DNA of 64,000 nt from NCBI GenBank assembly GCA_018368345.1, contig JAGZEK010000007.1, positions 91,454 to 155,453 of the forward strand, read 5' to 3'. This stretch comes from Collinsella sp. (lineage in GTDB: Bacteria > Actinomycetota > Coriobacteriia > Coriobacteriales > Coriobacteriaceae). A program made the translations under genes and the position numbers. The notes under the pieces were generated by a model that ran no database searches, had not been told where the DNA came from, and saw only the letters and a program-made list of their open reading frames with translations. Below, one piece after another: positions 39,764-48,379 of this stretch (positions within the stretch are counted from its first letter, which is position 1; every line of letters starts with the position of its first letter).

Positions 39764-42499
39764 CTACTTCTTCTTTTTGCTTGGCATCGAGACTTTGATG
39801 CCTTGGGCGGACTTGGTCACGCGAGAGCGCTTGGCTCCGGTACTCTTCTTTTTCTTGGGCTGGGCCTGGGCCACGCCCTCAAGTGCGCGGGCCTCGGCCT
39901 CGCGAGCGGTGCGATCTTCGCGGCGCTGCGCCATGTCGGCGGCGACGCGCTTGGCAAAACGCTCGGCCGTCGAACCCGTCGAGCTCACCTTGCCGCCACC
40001 GCGACCCAGGTGAACGCGCACACCACGGCCAAAACCAGTTGCGGCATGACGACGACGCGGCTTGAGCGAATCCATCATCGTGGCGAGCTTAAAGAACACC
40101 GAGCAGGTAAAGATCACGATGACAGCCAAGATAACCATCTGGCCTATCGACAGGTTGGCAATAGACAGCAGCTCCGGGAATCCGATAACGCCCACCAGGA
40201 TGCCGGCGACTACAAACACAAAGAGCACCACACGTAAGGGCGTGAGAGGCTGCGAGATGTGCCAGATCAGGCTGACGCTCGCCGCGCACGACGTAAGCAG
40301 GCACATCGTAGACAGCGTGAGCTGGCTAAAGCCAAACACGCGCGCCACAAAGATATCGAGCGCCGCAGCCAAAATGACTGCAATCGACGCCGGCAGCGCA
40401 CGCTTGAGTACGTTCGTCAAAAATGACCCCTTCACGCGAGCATTGTTGGGCTCCAAACCCAGCACAAAGCCCGGCGCGCCGATGCAGAAGAAGTTGATGA
40501 GTGTCATCTGGATGGGCTCGAAGGGGTACGGCGGCAGTGCAATGCACAGCGCCGCCAGGCCCATCGAGAACAGCGTCTTGGTCAGGAACAGCGAGGCCGA
40601 ACGCTGCAGGTTGTTGATGGAGCGACGGCCCTCGGCCACCACGGCGGGCATCGAGGCAAAGTCGTTGTCGACGAGTACGATCTCGGCCACGTTACGTGCG
40701 GCATCGGAGCCAGCCGCCATGGCCACGGAGCAGTCGGCCTCCTTGAGCGCCAGCACGTCGTTGACGCCGTCGCCCGTCATGGCCACGGTGTGCTCGCGGC
40801 GCTTGAGCGCCTGCACGAGCTCGCGCTTCTGCTGCGGGGTCACACGACCAAAGACATGGTAGCGGTCCACTGCGGCATCGAGCTTGGCCGGCGTATCGAG
40901 CGTCGTGGCGTCCACATAAGCGTCCGCCCCCGGCACGCCCACCACGCGCGCGATCGACGACACTGTACGCGGGTCGTCGCCGCTGATCACGTTGAGGGTC
41001 ACGCCCTGCTCGTTAAAGTAGCCGATGGTCTCGGCCGCCGAGGTACGAATCTCGTCGCGGATGGTCACAAAGCCCACGGGCTCGGCCTCGCCCACCATAT
41101 CGCCATCGGGCGTAAAGCCGTCCACGCGCGCCACCACGAGCACGCGGCAGGTATCGGCAAGCTCGGCGACACGGTTCTCGACCTGGGCAAAAACACGATC
41201 AGAGAGCACAAACTGCGCCGCACCCATCACATAGGAGCCCTGCGCAAACGAAGCGCCACTCCATTTTTTAGACGACGAGAATGGAATGACCGACAGCGGC
41301 TCAGACACCTCGACCGGGCGATCGGCGTAATAGTTGAGCAGCGCCTGGCAGGTCTCGTTGGCATCGGCCGAAGTCGCACGCGCGACGTTAGCCAGCGCAA
41401 AATCGAGCACCGTGGTATCGACGGGAACGGCCGCCTTGTCCGAGCCGGCGCCTAGGCTCACGCCCTCAACCGGCAGCGGATACGTGCCCTCGACCTCCAT
41501 GCGGCCCGACGTGATGGTGCCCGTCTTGTCCAGGCACAGCACGTCGACGCGAGCGAGTGTCTCGATGCAGTAGAGCTGCTGCGCCAGCACCTTGCGGCGA
41601 GCCAGGCGCACCGTGGCGATGGCGAGCACCGACGAGGTCAGCAGCACCAGGCCTTGCGGGATCATGCCCAGCAGGGCGCCCACCGTGGACAGCAGCGCCG
41701 ACGAAGGCACATGACCAGCCAACAGCTCGGAGAAACACCACGAAAGCGCGCTATCGCCCGGGGTTCCCGCGGCATCCCACAGTTCGCTCACACTCGAGGC
41801 AAACAACGCCAAACCGAGCGGGATCATGATGATGCTCGCAAAGCGAACGATGGCGTTAAACGCGTTCATGATCTCGGAATTAACCTTTTTGACGTACTTG
41901 GCCTCGTTATTAATTTTGGCCACGTAGTTGTCGGCGCCGACATGGATCACGCGGGCGCGCAGCAGGCCCGAGTCGATAAAGCTGCCGCTCATGAGCTCGG
42001 AACCGGGCTGTTTCTTAATAAGGTCGCTCTCGCCCGTCAGCAGACTCTCGTTCACGAGCGCCTCGCCCGAAACCACCACGGCGTCGGCGGGAATCTGGTC
42101 GCCGCGCCCCAGGCGGATGATGTCGTCGAGCACGATCTGGTCCAGGTCGAGCTCCACCTCGGCGCCGTCGCGCACCGCGATGGCCTTCTTGGAGGTCAGC
42201 AGCGTGAGCTTATCGACCATCTTCTTGGAACGCATGGACTGGATGACGCCAATAGCGGTATTGAGGAACACCACGAACAGGAACGTCAGATTCTTAAACG
42301 AACCGGTCAAAATGACCAGGAACGCCAAGATCACGTTGATCAAATTGAACAACGTGCAGAGGTTCTCGATGATGAGCTCTTTGACCGACTTGGTCTTGAG
42401 CTCCATGTTGCGGTTGATCTTACCGGCGGCGATGCGCTCCTCGACCTCGGCGGTCGAGAGTCCGCGCTCGATATCCGTTGCTGCCATACCACGTCCCAT
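39764..42499 (-). CDS. CtpE-like cation-translocating P-type ATPase
   Basis: Integral membrane pump of about 911 aa. Phosphorylation loop D-K-T-G-T-I-T (Asp near 324), actuator T-G-E-S-D, hinge T-G-D-G-V-N-D. Helix 4 reads G-M-I-P-Q-G-L-V-L-L-T-S, the CtpE subfamily pattern; mycobacterial CtpE moves calcium, so Ca2+ is the likely but unproven substrate. The C-terminal ~110 residues after the last helix are strongly basic (clusters of Lys and Arg) and not part of the pump core. GTG at 42502 or ATG at 42499 start the same frame; the ribosome site is weak. Stands alone between tRNA-Arg and the zinc-ribbon gene. Confidence 0.9.
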   Translation of the reverse strand: MGRGMAATDIERGLSTAEVEERIAAGKINRNMELKTKSVKELIIENLCTLFNLINVILAFLVILTGSFKNLTFLFVVFLNTAIGVIQSMRSKKMVDKLTLLTSKKAIAVRDGAEVELDLDQIVLDDIIRLGRGDQIPADAVVVSGEALVNESLLTGESDLIKKQPGSELMSGSFIDSGLLRARVIHVGADNYVAKINNEAKYVKKVNSEIMNAFNAIVRFASIIMIPLGLALFASSVSELWDAAGTPGDSALSWCFSELLAGHVPSSALLSTVGALLGMIPQGLVLLTSSVLAIATVRLARRKVLAQQLYCIETLARVDVLCLDKTGTITSGRMEVEGTYPLPVEGVSLGAGSDKAAVPVDTTVLDFALANVARATSADANETCQALLNYYADRPVEVSEPLSVIPFSSSKKWSGASFAQGSYVMGAAQFVLSDRVFAQVENRVAELADTCRVLVVARVDGFTPDGDMVGEAEPVGFVTIRDEIRTSAAETIGYFNEQGVTLNVISGDDPRTVSSIARVVGVPGADAYVDATTLDTPAKLDAAVDRYHVFGRVTPQQKRELVQALKRREHTVAMTGDGVNDVLALKEADCSVAMAAGSDAARNVAEIVLVDNDFASMPAVVAEGRRSINNLQRSASLFLTKTLFSMGLAALCIALPPYPFEPIQMTLINFFCIGAPGFVLGLEPNNARVKGSFLTNVLKRALPASIAVILAAALDIFVARVFGFSQLTLSTMCLLTSCAASVSLIWHISQPLTPLRVVLFVFVVAGILVGVIGFPELLSIANLSIGQMVILAVIVIFTCSVFFKLATMMDSLKPRRRHAATGFGRGVRVHLGRGGGKVSSTGSTAERFAKRVAADMAQRREDRTAREAEARALEGVAQAQPKKKKSTGAKRSRVTKSAQGIKVSMPSKKKK

Positions 42500-42516
42500 C
42501 ACGTCGCGTCGGTATA

Positions 42517-42552
42517 AGAAAAACCGCCCGGACCATGCGAGGTTCGGACGGT
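42517..42552 (-). terminator. Terminator of tRNA-Arg(CCG)
   Basis: Minus-strand 12-bp stem with one mismatch (42523-42534 with 42541-42552), six-base loop, then TTTTTCTT. It begins 11 bases after the encoded CCA end and completes a neat single-tRNA transcription unit. Confidence 0.85.
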
Positions 42553-42563
42553 CTTACGTTCGA

Positions 42564-42640
42564 TGGTGCCCCATGTTGGATTCGAACCAACGGCCTTCTG
42601 CTCCGGAGGCAGACGCTCTAATCCCCTGAGCTAATAGGGC
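42564..42640 (-). tRNA. tRNA-Arg, anticodon CCG
   Basis: 77 nt with encoded CCA. Acceptor GCCCTAT pairs with ATGGGGC (one T-G), D-arm GCTC/GAGC, anticodon loop CTCCGGA with CCG (42604-42606), T-arm with GGTTCGAATCC. Reads CGG. Confidence 0.96.
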
Positions 42641-42651
42641 CAACGTTTGGC

Positions 42652-42681
42652 ATTATACCCAAGTGCACCACGGGCTATCAA
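42652..42681 (-). promoter_or_regulatory. Promoter of tRNA-Arg(CCG)
   Basis: Minus-strand TTGATA (42676-42681), 18-base spacer and a perfect TATAAT (42652-42657), about 12 bases before the tRNA 5' end. Confidence 0.8.
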
Positions 42682-42760
42682 AATAAAAGAAAAAGCTTTG
42701 CAATTACGTGGGAGACGCGGTGCAACGGCCCACTTTAGAAGGCAAAAGCGAGTCAGATAG

Positions 42761-42766
42761 TATAAA
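42761..42766 (+). promoter_or_regulatory. Probable -10 of the aromatic amino-acid operon
   Basis: TATAAA on the plus strand in an AT-rich stretch; no clear -35 at the normal spacing. Transcription would begin near 42772, where an ATG opens a possible 20-codon leader ORF (to a TGA at 42832-42834) containing two Tyr and one Phe codons. There is no ribosome site for it. Confidence 0.4.
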
Positions 42767-42786
42767 CTTTCATGCACCATATATAC

Positions 42787-42811
42787 ACGGCTCGCAATGC
42801 GGGCCGTTTTT
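42787..42811 (+). terminator. Leader terminator (attenuator) upstream of the aro operon
   Basis: A 9-bp stem (42787-42795 with 42799-42807, one T-G pair), three-base loop and TTTTT on the plus strand. It stands 34 bases before the DAHP synthase ATG. No plus-strand gene precedes it for 20 kb, so its transcript must start just upstream, which makes it a leader terminator. Confidence 0.75.
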
Positions 42812-42844
42812 GCAAAAGTTATCCATCGAGGTGAGAGGCACACC

Positions 42845-43867
42845 ATGATTGCAATTCTAAAGCAGAGCGCCAGCGACGAGGCCGTCAGCCATATCGTCAG
42901 CTGGATTGAGAAAAAAGGCCTGAAGACCGACGTCTCGCGCGGCGAGAACGAGACGATTATCGGCCTGGTGGGCGATACGACCAAGATCGACCCGTTCCTG
43001 CTCGAGTCCATGGATGTCGTCGAGCGCGTGCAGCGCGTCTCCGAGCCGTTCAAGCGCGCAAATCGCAAGTTCCACCCCGAGGACTCCGTCATCGACTGCG
43101 GCCACGGCGTCAAGATCGGCGGCGACCAGTTCCAGGTCATCGCCGGTCCCTGCTCCGTCGAGGGCGAGAACCTCATCCGCATCGCACGCCGCGTAAAGGC
43201 CGCCGGCGCCACGATGCTGCGCGGTGGCGCCTACAAGCCCCGCACCTCCCCCTACGCCTACCAGGGTATGGGCCCCGCCGGGCTGGACCTGCTATGCGAG
43301 GCGTCTGCCGAGCTCGACATGCCGATCGTCACCGAGATCATGGACCCGCGCGACGTGCAGGTCTTCCTTGACAAGAAGATTGACGTCATGCAGATCGGCG
43401 CCCGCAACGCCCAGAACTTCCCCCTGCTCAAGGAGGTCGGCAAGACCCAGACCCCGATCCTGCTCAAGCGCGGCATGTCCGGCACGATCGATGAGCTGCT
43501 TATGGCAGCCGAGTACATCATGAGCGAGGGCAACGACAACGTCATCCTTTGCGAGCGCGGTATCCGCACCTTCGAGACCCGCACCCGCAACACCTTCGAC
43601 CTCAACGCCGTGCCGGTGCTGCACCACCTGTCGCACCTGCCTGTCGTCGCCGACCCCAGCCACGCCACCGGCTACACCCGCTACGTTGAGCCCATGGCGC
43701 TCGCCGCGACCGCCTGCGGTGCCAACGGCCTGGAGATCGAGGTCCACGACGAGCCGAGCCGCGCCTGGTCCGACGGCGCCCAGGCCCTCACCCCCGATCA
43801 GTTCGACGACACCATGCGCCGCATCCGAGCCATCCGCGAGGTTGTCTGCCAAGAGACCATGGAGTAG
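42845..43867 (+). CDS. aroF: 3-deoxy-7-phosphoheptulonate (DAHP) synthase
   Basis: First shikimate-pathway step: PEP plus erythrose 4-phosphate to DAHP. 340 aa from the ATG at 42845, which follows GAGGTGAGAGG; the frame upstream to 42797 lies in the attenuator. Type I-beta enzyme: an N-terminal ferredoxin-like ACT-type domain (1-75) used for feedback control in this class, then the barrel with I-A-G-P-C-S-V-E, L-R-G-G-A-Y-K-P-R-T-S-P-Y, Q-I-G-A-R-N-x-Q-N-F and V-V-A-D-P-S-H-A-T-G. Heads the operon. Confidence 0.95.
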   Translation: MIAILKQSASDEAVSHIVSWIEKKGLKTDVSRGENETIIGLVGDTTKIDPFLLESMDVVERVQRVSEPFKRANRKFHPEDSVIDCGHGVKIGGDQFQVIAGPCSVEGENLIRIARRVKAAGATMLRGGAYKPRTSPYAYQGMGPAGLDLLCEASAELDMPIVTEIMDPRDVQVFLDKKIDVMQIGARNAQNFPLLKEVGKTQTPILLKRGMSGTIDELLMAAEYIMSEGNDNVILCERGIRTFETRTRNTFDLNAVPVLHHLSHLPVVADPSHATGYTRYVEPMALAATACGANGLEIEVHDEPSRAWSDGAQALTPDQFDDTMRRIRAIREVVCQETME

Positions 43868-43870
43868 CTC

Positions 43871-44785
43871 ATGGGTACGGTGAGAAACGCGCGCGTTAAC
43901 CAGGGCGGCCCCAAGTGCGCCGGCATCGTCGGCCTTGGCCTCATCGGCGGTAGCTTTGCCCGCGGCTATGCGCAGGCGGGCGTCCGCGTGCTGGCCTGGG
44001 ACCCCGATGACGATGTCATGACGGCCGCCAGCATGGGCACTGTCGCCGGAGAGCTCAACGGCAAGACACTCGGCGAATGCGACATCATCGTCCTGGCTTG
44101 CTATCCCGAGGCATGCATCGAATGGCTCGAGGCGCATGCCCAGGCACTCGCCGACGCCACCGACACCGACGCCATCATGGGTCCCGTGGTGATCGACACC
44201 GTGGGCGTCAAGGGCATTGTGTGCGAGCGCGCCTTTGAGCTTGCCCGCGAGCACGGCTTTTACTTTGTGGGCGCGCACCCCATGGCGGGCACCCAGTTCT
44301 CAGGCTACGCTCACTCCCGTGCCGACCTGTTCCAGGGCGCCCCGCTCGTGCTCGTGCCACCCGCGGTGGACGATGCGCTCAAGCTGGAGCTTTTGGGCCA
44401 GGTGCGCGAGATGGTGCGCCCCTTGGGCTTTGGCAAGTTCAGCGTGACCAGCGCCGCCGAACACGACCGCGTCATCGCCTTCACGAGCCAGCTTGCGCAC
44501 GTGGTATCCAACGCCTACGTCAAGAGCCCCACCGCCCAGGTCCACCACGGCTTTTCGGCCGGAAGCTACCGCGATCTCACCCGCGTGGCGCACCTCAATC
44601 CTCAGATGTGGTCCGAGCTTATGATCGACGACGCCAATGCGCTCGCCTTCGAGATCGACCACCTGATCGAGTCGCTTGGCGCCTACAGCCGCGCCCTTAA
44701 GGACCGCGACCAACGCTATCTGGAGAATCTCCTTGCCGAGGGCGACCGCATCAAGCGCGCGCTCGACGACGAGGCCTCCCACTAG
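43871..44785 (+). CDS. tyrA: Prephenate dehydrogenase
   Basis: NAD(P)-dependent oxidation of prephenate to 4-hydroxyphenylpyruvate for tyrosine. 304 aa: I-V-G-L-G-L-I-G-G-S-F-A-R-G nucleotide site, G-A-H-P-M-A-G region with catalytic His, and the helical C-terminal domain (A-E-H-D-R-V-I-A-F-T-S-Q-L-A-H). No C-terminal ACT domain is present. Start 3 bp after the aroF stop. Confidence 0.93.
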   Translation: MGTVRNARVNQGGPKCAGIVGLGLIGGSFARGYAQAGVRVLAWDPDDDVMTAASMGTVAGELNGKTLGECDIIVLACYPEACIEWLEAHAQALADATDTDAIMGPVVIDTVGVKGIVCERAFELAREHGFYFVGAHPMAGTQFSGYAHSRADLFQGAPLVLVPPAVDDALKLELLGQVREMVRPLGFGKFSVTSAAEHDRVIAFTSQLAHVVSNAYVKSPTAQVHHGFSAGSYRDLTRVAHLNPQMWSELMIDDANALAFEIDHLIESLGAYSRALKDRDQRYLENLLAEGDRIKRALDDEASH

Positions 44786-44821
44786 ACCACCTATCACGCC
44801 AGGTCGAAAGGACCGAAGCTT

Positions 44822-45928
44822 ATGGCGATTACCATCGATATCGACACCGCACGCCCCTACCAGGTGCATGTTGGCACGTTTTTGCTGGAGCAGGCGGGGC
44901 CGCTCGTGCGCGCCACTGCCGGCGGCGCCAAGGCCGTCATCGTGACGGACACCAACGTGGGCCCGCTCTACCAGATGCCCGTTAAGCAGAGCCTGGAGGC
45001 GTCAGGCTACGAGGTGAGCATCTGCACCTTCGAGGCCGGCGAGGCCCATAAGCGCGCCGAAACCTATGTTGCCATTTTGGAGTTTGTGGCCGAGCACGAG
45101 CTTTCGCGCTCCGACGTGATCGTGGCACTCGGGGGCGGCGTCGTGGGCGATGTGGCGGGCTTTGTGGCCGCCACCTACATGCGCGGCTGCAAGTTTGTGC
45201 AGATCCCGACGAGCCTGCTCGCCATGGTGGATTCGTCGGTGGGCGGCAAGACCGCCATCGACCTGGCTGCCGGCAAGAACTTGGCCGGCGCCTTTTGGCA
45301 GCCGAGCGTGGTTATCGCTGACGTGGGGTGCCTGGCCACCCTCACGCCCGAGCAGTTCGCCGACGGCTGCGGCGAGGTCGTCAAGCACGCCGTGATCGCC
45401 GACCCGGAGCTTTTCGCCGAGCTGGAGAAGACCCCGCTCACGCTGGAGCTGCTCAACCGCGATGTGGCCCGCGTAGCACTCATCATCGCCCGCAACATCG
45501 ACATCAAGCGCGCCGTGGTCGTCGCCGACGAGCACGAAACCAACCAGCGCAAGCTGCTCAACTTTGGACACAGCGCCGGACACGCCGTCGAAGCCTGCGA
45601 GCACTTTGAGCTCGGGCACGGCAACTGCGTGTCGATCGGTATGGGCATCATCACGCGCGCCGCGGCCCTGCACGGCGCCTGCGATGCTGCACTGCCCGGT
45701 CGTATTGAGGAGCTCTGCGCCCGCCATGGCCTCAAGACCCGCTGCGACCTAGATGCCGATGCCGTCTTTGCCGAGGCGCTCCACGACAAGAAGCGCGCGG
45801 GCGACACCATCGACCTGGTGATTCCGCACGGCATTGGCCGCTGCAGCATCGACCGCACGCCGCTTTCCACTTTCCACGAACTCATTGCCGAGGGCCTCGG
45901 CCAGAAGGGAGACGCATCCGCATGCTAG
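44822..45928 (+). CDS. aroB: 3-dehydroquinate synthase
   Basis: Cyclises DAHP to dehydroquinate with NAD and a metal. 368 aa. Seen: D-x-N-V-G-P-L-Y, G-G-G-V-V-G-D-V-A-G-F-V-A-A-T-Y-M-R-G, Q-I-P-T-S-L-L-A-M-V-D-S-S-V-G-G-K-T and the metal ligands in E-V-V-K-H-A, N-F-G-H-S-A-G-H-A-V-E and L-G-H-G. Its stop overlaps the aroA start. Confidence 0.97.
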   Translation: MAITIDIDTARPYQVHVGTFLLEQAGPLVRATAGGAKAVIVTDTNVGPLYQMPVKQSLEASGYEVSICTFEAGEAHKRAETYVAILEFVAEHELSRSDVIVALGGGVVGDVAGFVAATYMRGCKFVQIPTSLLAMVDSSVGGKTAIDLAAGKNLAGAFWQPSVVIADVGCLATLTPEQFADGCGEVVKHAVIADPELFAELEKTPLTLELLNRDVARVALIIARNIDIKRAVVVADEHETNQRKLLNFGHSAGHAVEACEHFELGHGNCVSIGMGIITRAAALHGACDAALPGRIEELCARHGLKTRCDLDADAVFAEALHDKKRAGDTIDLVIPHGIGRCSIDRTPLSTFHELIAEGLGQKGDASAC

Positions 45929-47241
45929 CCCGCATCACCCCGTCCCCGCTTAAGGGCACCGTTCCCGCCATCGCGTCCAAGTCGATGGCGCACCGTCTCA
46001 TCATCTGCGCTGCGCTTGCCAACGGCGAGACACACGTCGCCTGTAACACCACCTGCGCCGACATCGAGGCTACGGTGCGTTGCCTTACGGCCCTGGGTGC
46101 TCGCATCGAGACCGTCGAGGACGGCTTCCAGGTCCACCCCACCATGAAGAGCATTGAATTTGGCCTGCTCAAGGCCCTTGCCGGTGGCACGCTCGACTGC
46201 GGCGAGAGCGGCTCCACGCTGCGCTTTATGTTGCCCGTCGCCTGCGCGCTGGGCGCAGAAGCAACTTTTGTGGGTCAGGGACGCTTAGGCGCCCGCCCGC
46301 TGTCCCCGCTCTCGGACGAGATCATCGCCGCCGGCTGCGACCTGCAGGGCCTGGGCGGTTTTCCGCTCAAGACGAGCGGACGCATGCGCCCGGGCACTTT
46401 CGTGCTGCCGGGCAACGTGAGCTCGCAGTATATCTCCGGCCTGCTGCTGGCAGCCCCGCTGCTGGCCCAGCCCTCCTGCGTGCAGGTGACCGGCCTCATC
46501 GAGAGCCGCCCTTACATCAACCTGACAATCCAGGCCATGAAGGCCTTTGGCGTCGAGGTCAACGTCGAGCGCATTCCGGCCAAGGACGGCCAGCCCGAGG
46601 TCACGAACTTCCGCGTGAGCAGCGGCTCGTACCGCACGCCCGGCAGCGTAGCCGTCGAGGGCGACTGGTCCAACGCCGCCTTTTGGCTGTGCGCCGGTGC
46701 CATCGGCACCGACCCCATCACCGTCGAGGGCGTGTCGCTGAGCTCCGCACAGGGCGACCGCAACGTGCTCGCCGCGCTTTCGCGCTTTGGTGCCCGCATC
46801 GTGCGCTCCACCAACGCCGCCACCGTGCAGTCCGACAAGCTCGCCGGCTTTGAGATGAGTGCCCACGACATTCCCGACCTGGTGCCCGTTATCTCGGCCG
46901 TGGCCTCGCTGGCACAGGGCCGCACCTTTATCCGCGATTGCGCCCGTCTGCGCATCAAGGAATCCGACCGTCTGGCCACCACCACCCGCGAGCTCACCGC
47001 GCTGGGCGCGCAGGTGCGCATTGCCGGTGACGACCTCATCATCAAGGGTGTCGATGCCTTTACCGGCGGCGAGGTCGATTCGCACAACGACCACCGCATC
47101 GCCATGATGGCCGCCATCGCCGCGAGCCGTGCCACCGGCGAGGTCGTGATCCACGGCGCCGAGGCCGTCAACAAGTCCTATCCCGATTTCTTCGACCACT
47201 ACCGCCTGCTGGGCGGCAAGGTCACACTCGAGGAGGAATAG
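45922..47241 (+). CDS. aroA: 3-phosphoshikimate 1-carboxyvinyltransferase (EPSP synthase)
   Basis: Transfers enolpyruvate from PEP to shikimate 3-phosphate. 439 aa. Motifs: S-K-S-M-A-H-R-L-I at the N-terminus, D-C-G-E-S-G-S-T-L-R-F (class-typical), R-P-L-S-P-L, and late H-N-D-H-R-I-A-M and K-S-Y-P-D-F-F. The N-terminal A-I-A-S-K-S-M and S-G-S-T forms suggest a divergent, Gram-positive type. Overlaps aroB by 7 bases. Confidence 0.96.
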   Translation: MLARITPSPLKGTVPAIASKSMAHRLIICAALANGETHVACNTTCADIEATVRCLTALGARIETVEDGFQVHPTMKSIEFGLLKALAGGTLDCGESGSTLRFMLPVACALGAEATFVGQGRLGARPLSPLSDEIIAAGCDLQGLGGFPLKTSGRMRPGTFVLPGNVSSQYISGLLLAAPLLAQPSCVQVTGLIESRPYINLTIQAMKAFGVEVNVERIPAKDGQPEVTNFRVSSGSYRTPGSVAVEGDWSNAAFWLCAGAIGTDPITVEGVSLSSAQGDRNVLAALSRFGARIVRSTNAATVQSDKLAGFEMSAHDIPDLVPVISAVASLAQGRTFIRDCARLRIKESDRLATTTRELTALGAQVRIAGDDLIIKGVDAFTGGEVDSHNDHRIAMMAAIAASRATGEVVIHGAEAVNKSYPDFFDHYRLLGGKVTLEEE

Positions 47242-47242
47242 C

Positions 47243-48340
47243 ATGTCCTCGACCTTTGGCAACGTCTTGCACTTAAGCATCTTCGGCCAATCGCACTCCC
47301 CCGCTATCGGCTGCTCGCTCGATGGCATCCCGGCGGGCATCGCCGTGGACCAGGAGGAGCTGCAGGCCTTCCTCGACCGTCGCGCCCCCGGTCGCGACGA
47401 GACCGCGACCAAACGCCGCGAAGCCGACGCCGCCCACATCATCGCCGGTGTTGTCGATGGACATACCACCGGCGCGCCCATCGCCGCGATTATCGAGAAC
47501 ACCAACACGCGCTCCAATGATTACTCCGAGCTGCGCCGCAAGCCCCGTCCCGGACATGCGGACTTCCCTGCGCGTGTGAAGTATCACAACATGCACGATG
47601 TCGCTGGTGGCGGGCATTTTTCCGGCCGCCTAACGGCACCCTTATGCATCGCCGGCGGGATCGCGCTGCAGGCGCTCGAGGCCCGTGGCATCAAGGTCAT
47701 GGCGCACGTCGCGCAGATCGGCGGCATCTCCGACCTGCCGATGGACGATATGGTCTATCGCGAGGCCGACCGCAAGGCGATCCTTTCGAACGACCTGCCT
47801 TGCATTGACGCCGCCGCAGCCGGCCGCATGCGCGAGGAGATCCTAGCCGCGCGCGACGAGCTCGATAGCATCGGCGGCATCGTGGAGTGCGGCATTTACG
47901 GGCTTCCCACGGGCATCGGCGACCCCATGTTCGACGGCATCGAAAACCGCATCGCGCAAATCGCGTTTGGCATTCCCGCCGTAAAGGGCGTGGAGTTTGG
48001 CATGGGCTTTGCCGTGGCCGCCATGCGCGGCAGCGAGAACAACGATCCGTATCGCATCGACGCCGAGACCGGCGAGATTGAAGTCGAGTCCAACAACGCC
48101 GGCGGCATTCTGGGCGGCATCTCCACCGGCGCGCCCGTCATGTGGCGTATGGCCGTAAAGCCGACACCCTCTATTGGCCGCGAGCAGCAGACCGTAGACA
48201 TGGACGCCATGGAAAATGCCGAGCTCTCGGTCCACGGTCGTCACGATCCCTGCATCGTCCCCCGAGCCGTCCCCGTAGCCGAAGCAGCCGCGGCGCTCGC
48301 CATCTGGGACGCCCTCCTCGAGGACGCCGCCCAGCGCTAA
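47243..48340 (+). CDS. aroC: Chorismate synthase
   Basis: FMN-dependent elimination giving chorismate. 365 aa. Signatures: G-x-S-H-S-P-A-I-G-C, R-x-P-G-R-D-E-T, R-P-G-H-A-D, H-D-V-A-G-G-G-H-F-S-G-R-L-T-A, and C-terminal G-R-H-D-P-C-I-V-P-R-A-V-P-V-A-E-A. Follows aroA by 1 bp. Confidence 0.97.
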   Translation: MSSTFGNVLHLSIFGQSHSPAIGCSLDGIPAGIAVDQEELQAFLDRRAPGRDETATKRREADAAHIIAGVVDGHTTGAPIAAIIENTNTRSNDYSELRRKPRPGHADFPARVKYHNMHDVAGGGHFSGRLTAPLCIAGGIALQALEARGIKVMAHVAQIGGISDLPMDDMVYREADRKAILSNDLPCIDAAAAGRMREEILAARDELDSIGGIVECGIYGLPTGIGDPMFDGIENRIAQIAFGIPAVKGVEFGMGFAVAAMRGSENNDPYRIDAETGEIEVESNNAGGILGGISTGAPVMWRMAVKPTPSIGREQQTVDMDAMENAELSVHGRHDPCIVPRAVPVAEAAAALAIWDALLEDAAQR

Positions 48341-48379
48341 CCCGCCCACCCCGGGCAATGATTCACGAAAGGGGTCCCT

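Noticed and set aside
42641..42844. T-box riboswitch before the aromatic operon
   Set aside because: No AGGGTGGNACCGCG antiterminator consensus or specifier stem could be found; only the terminator hairpin is clear.
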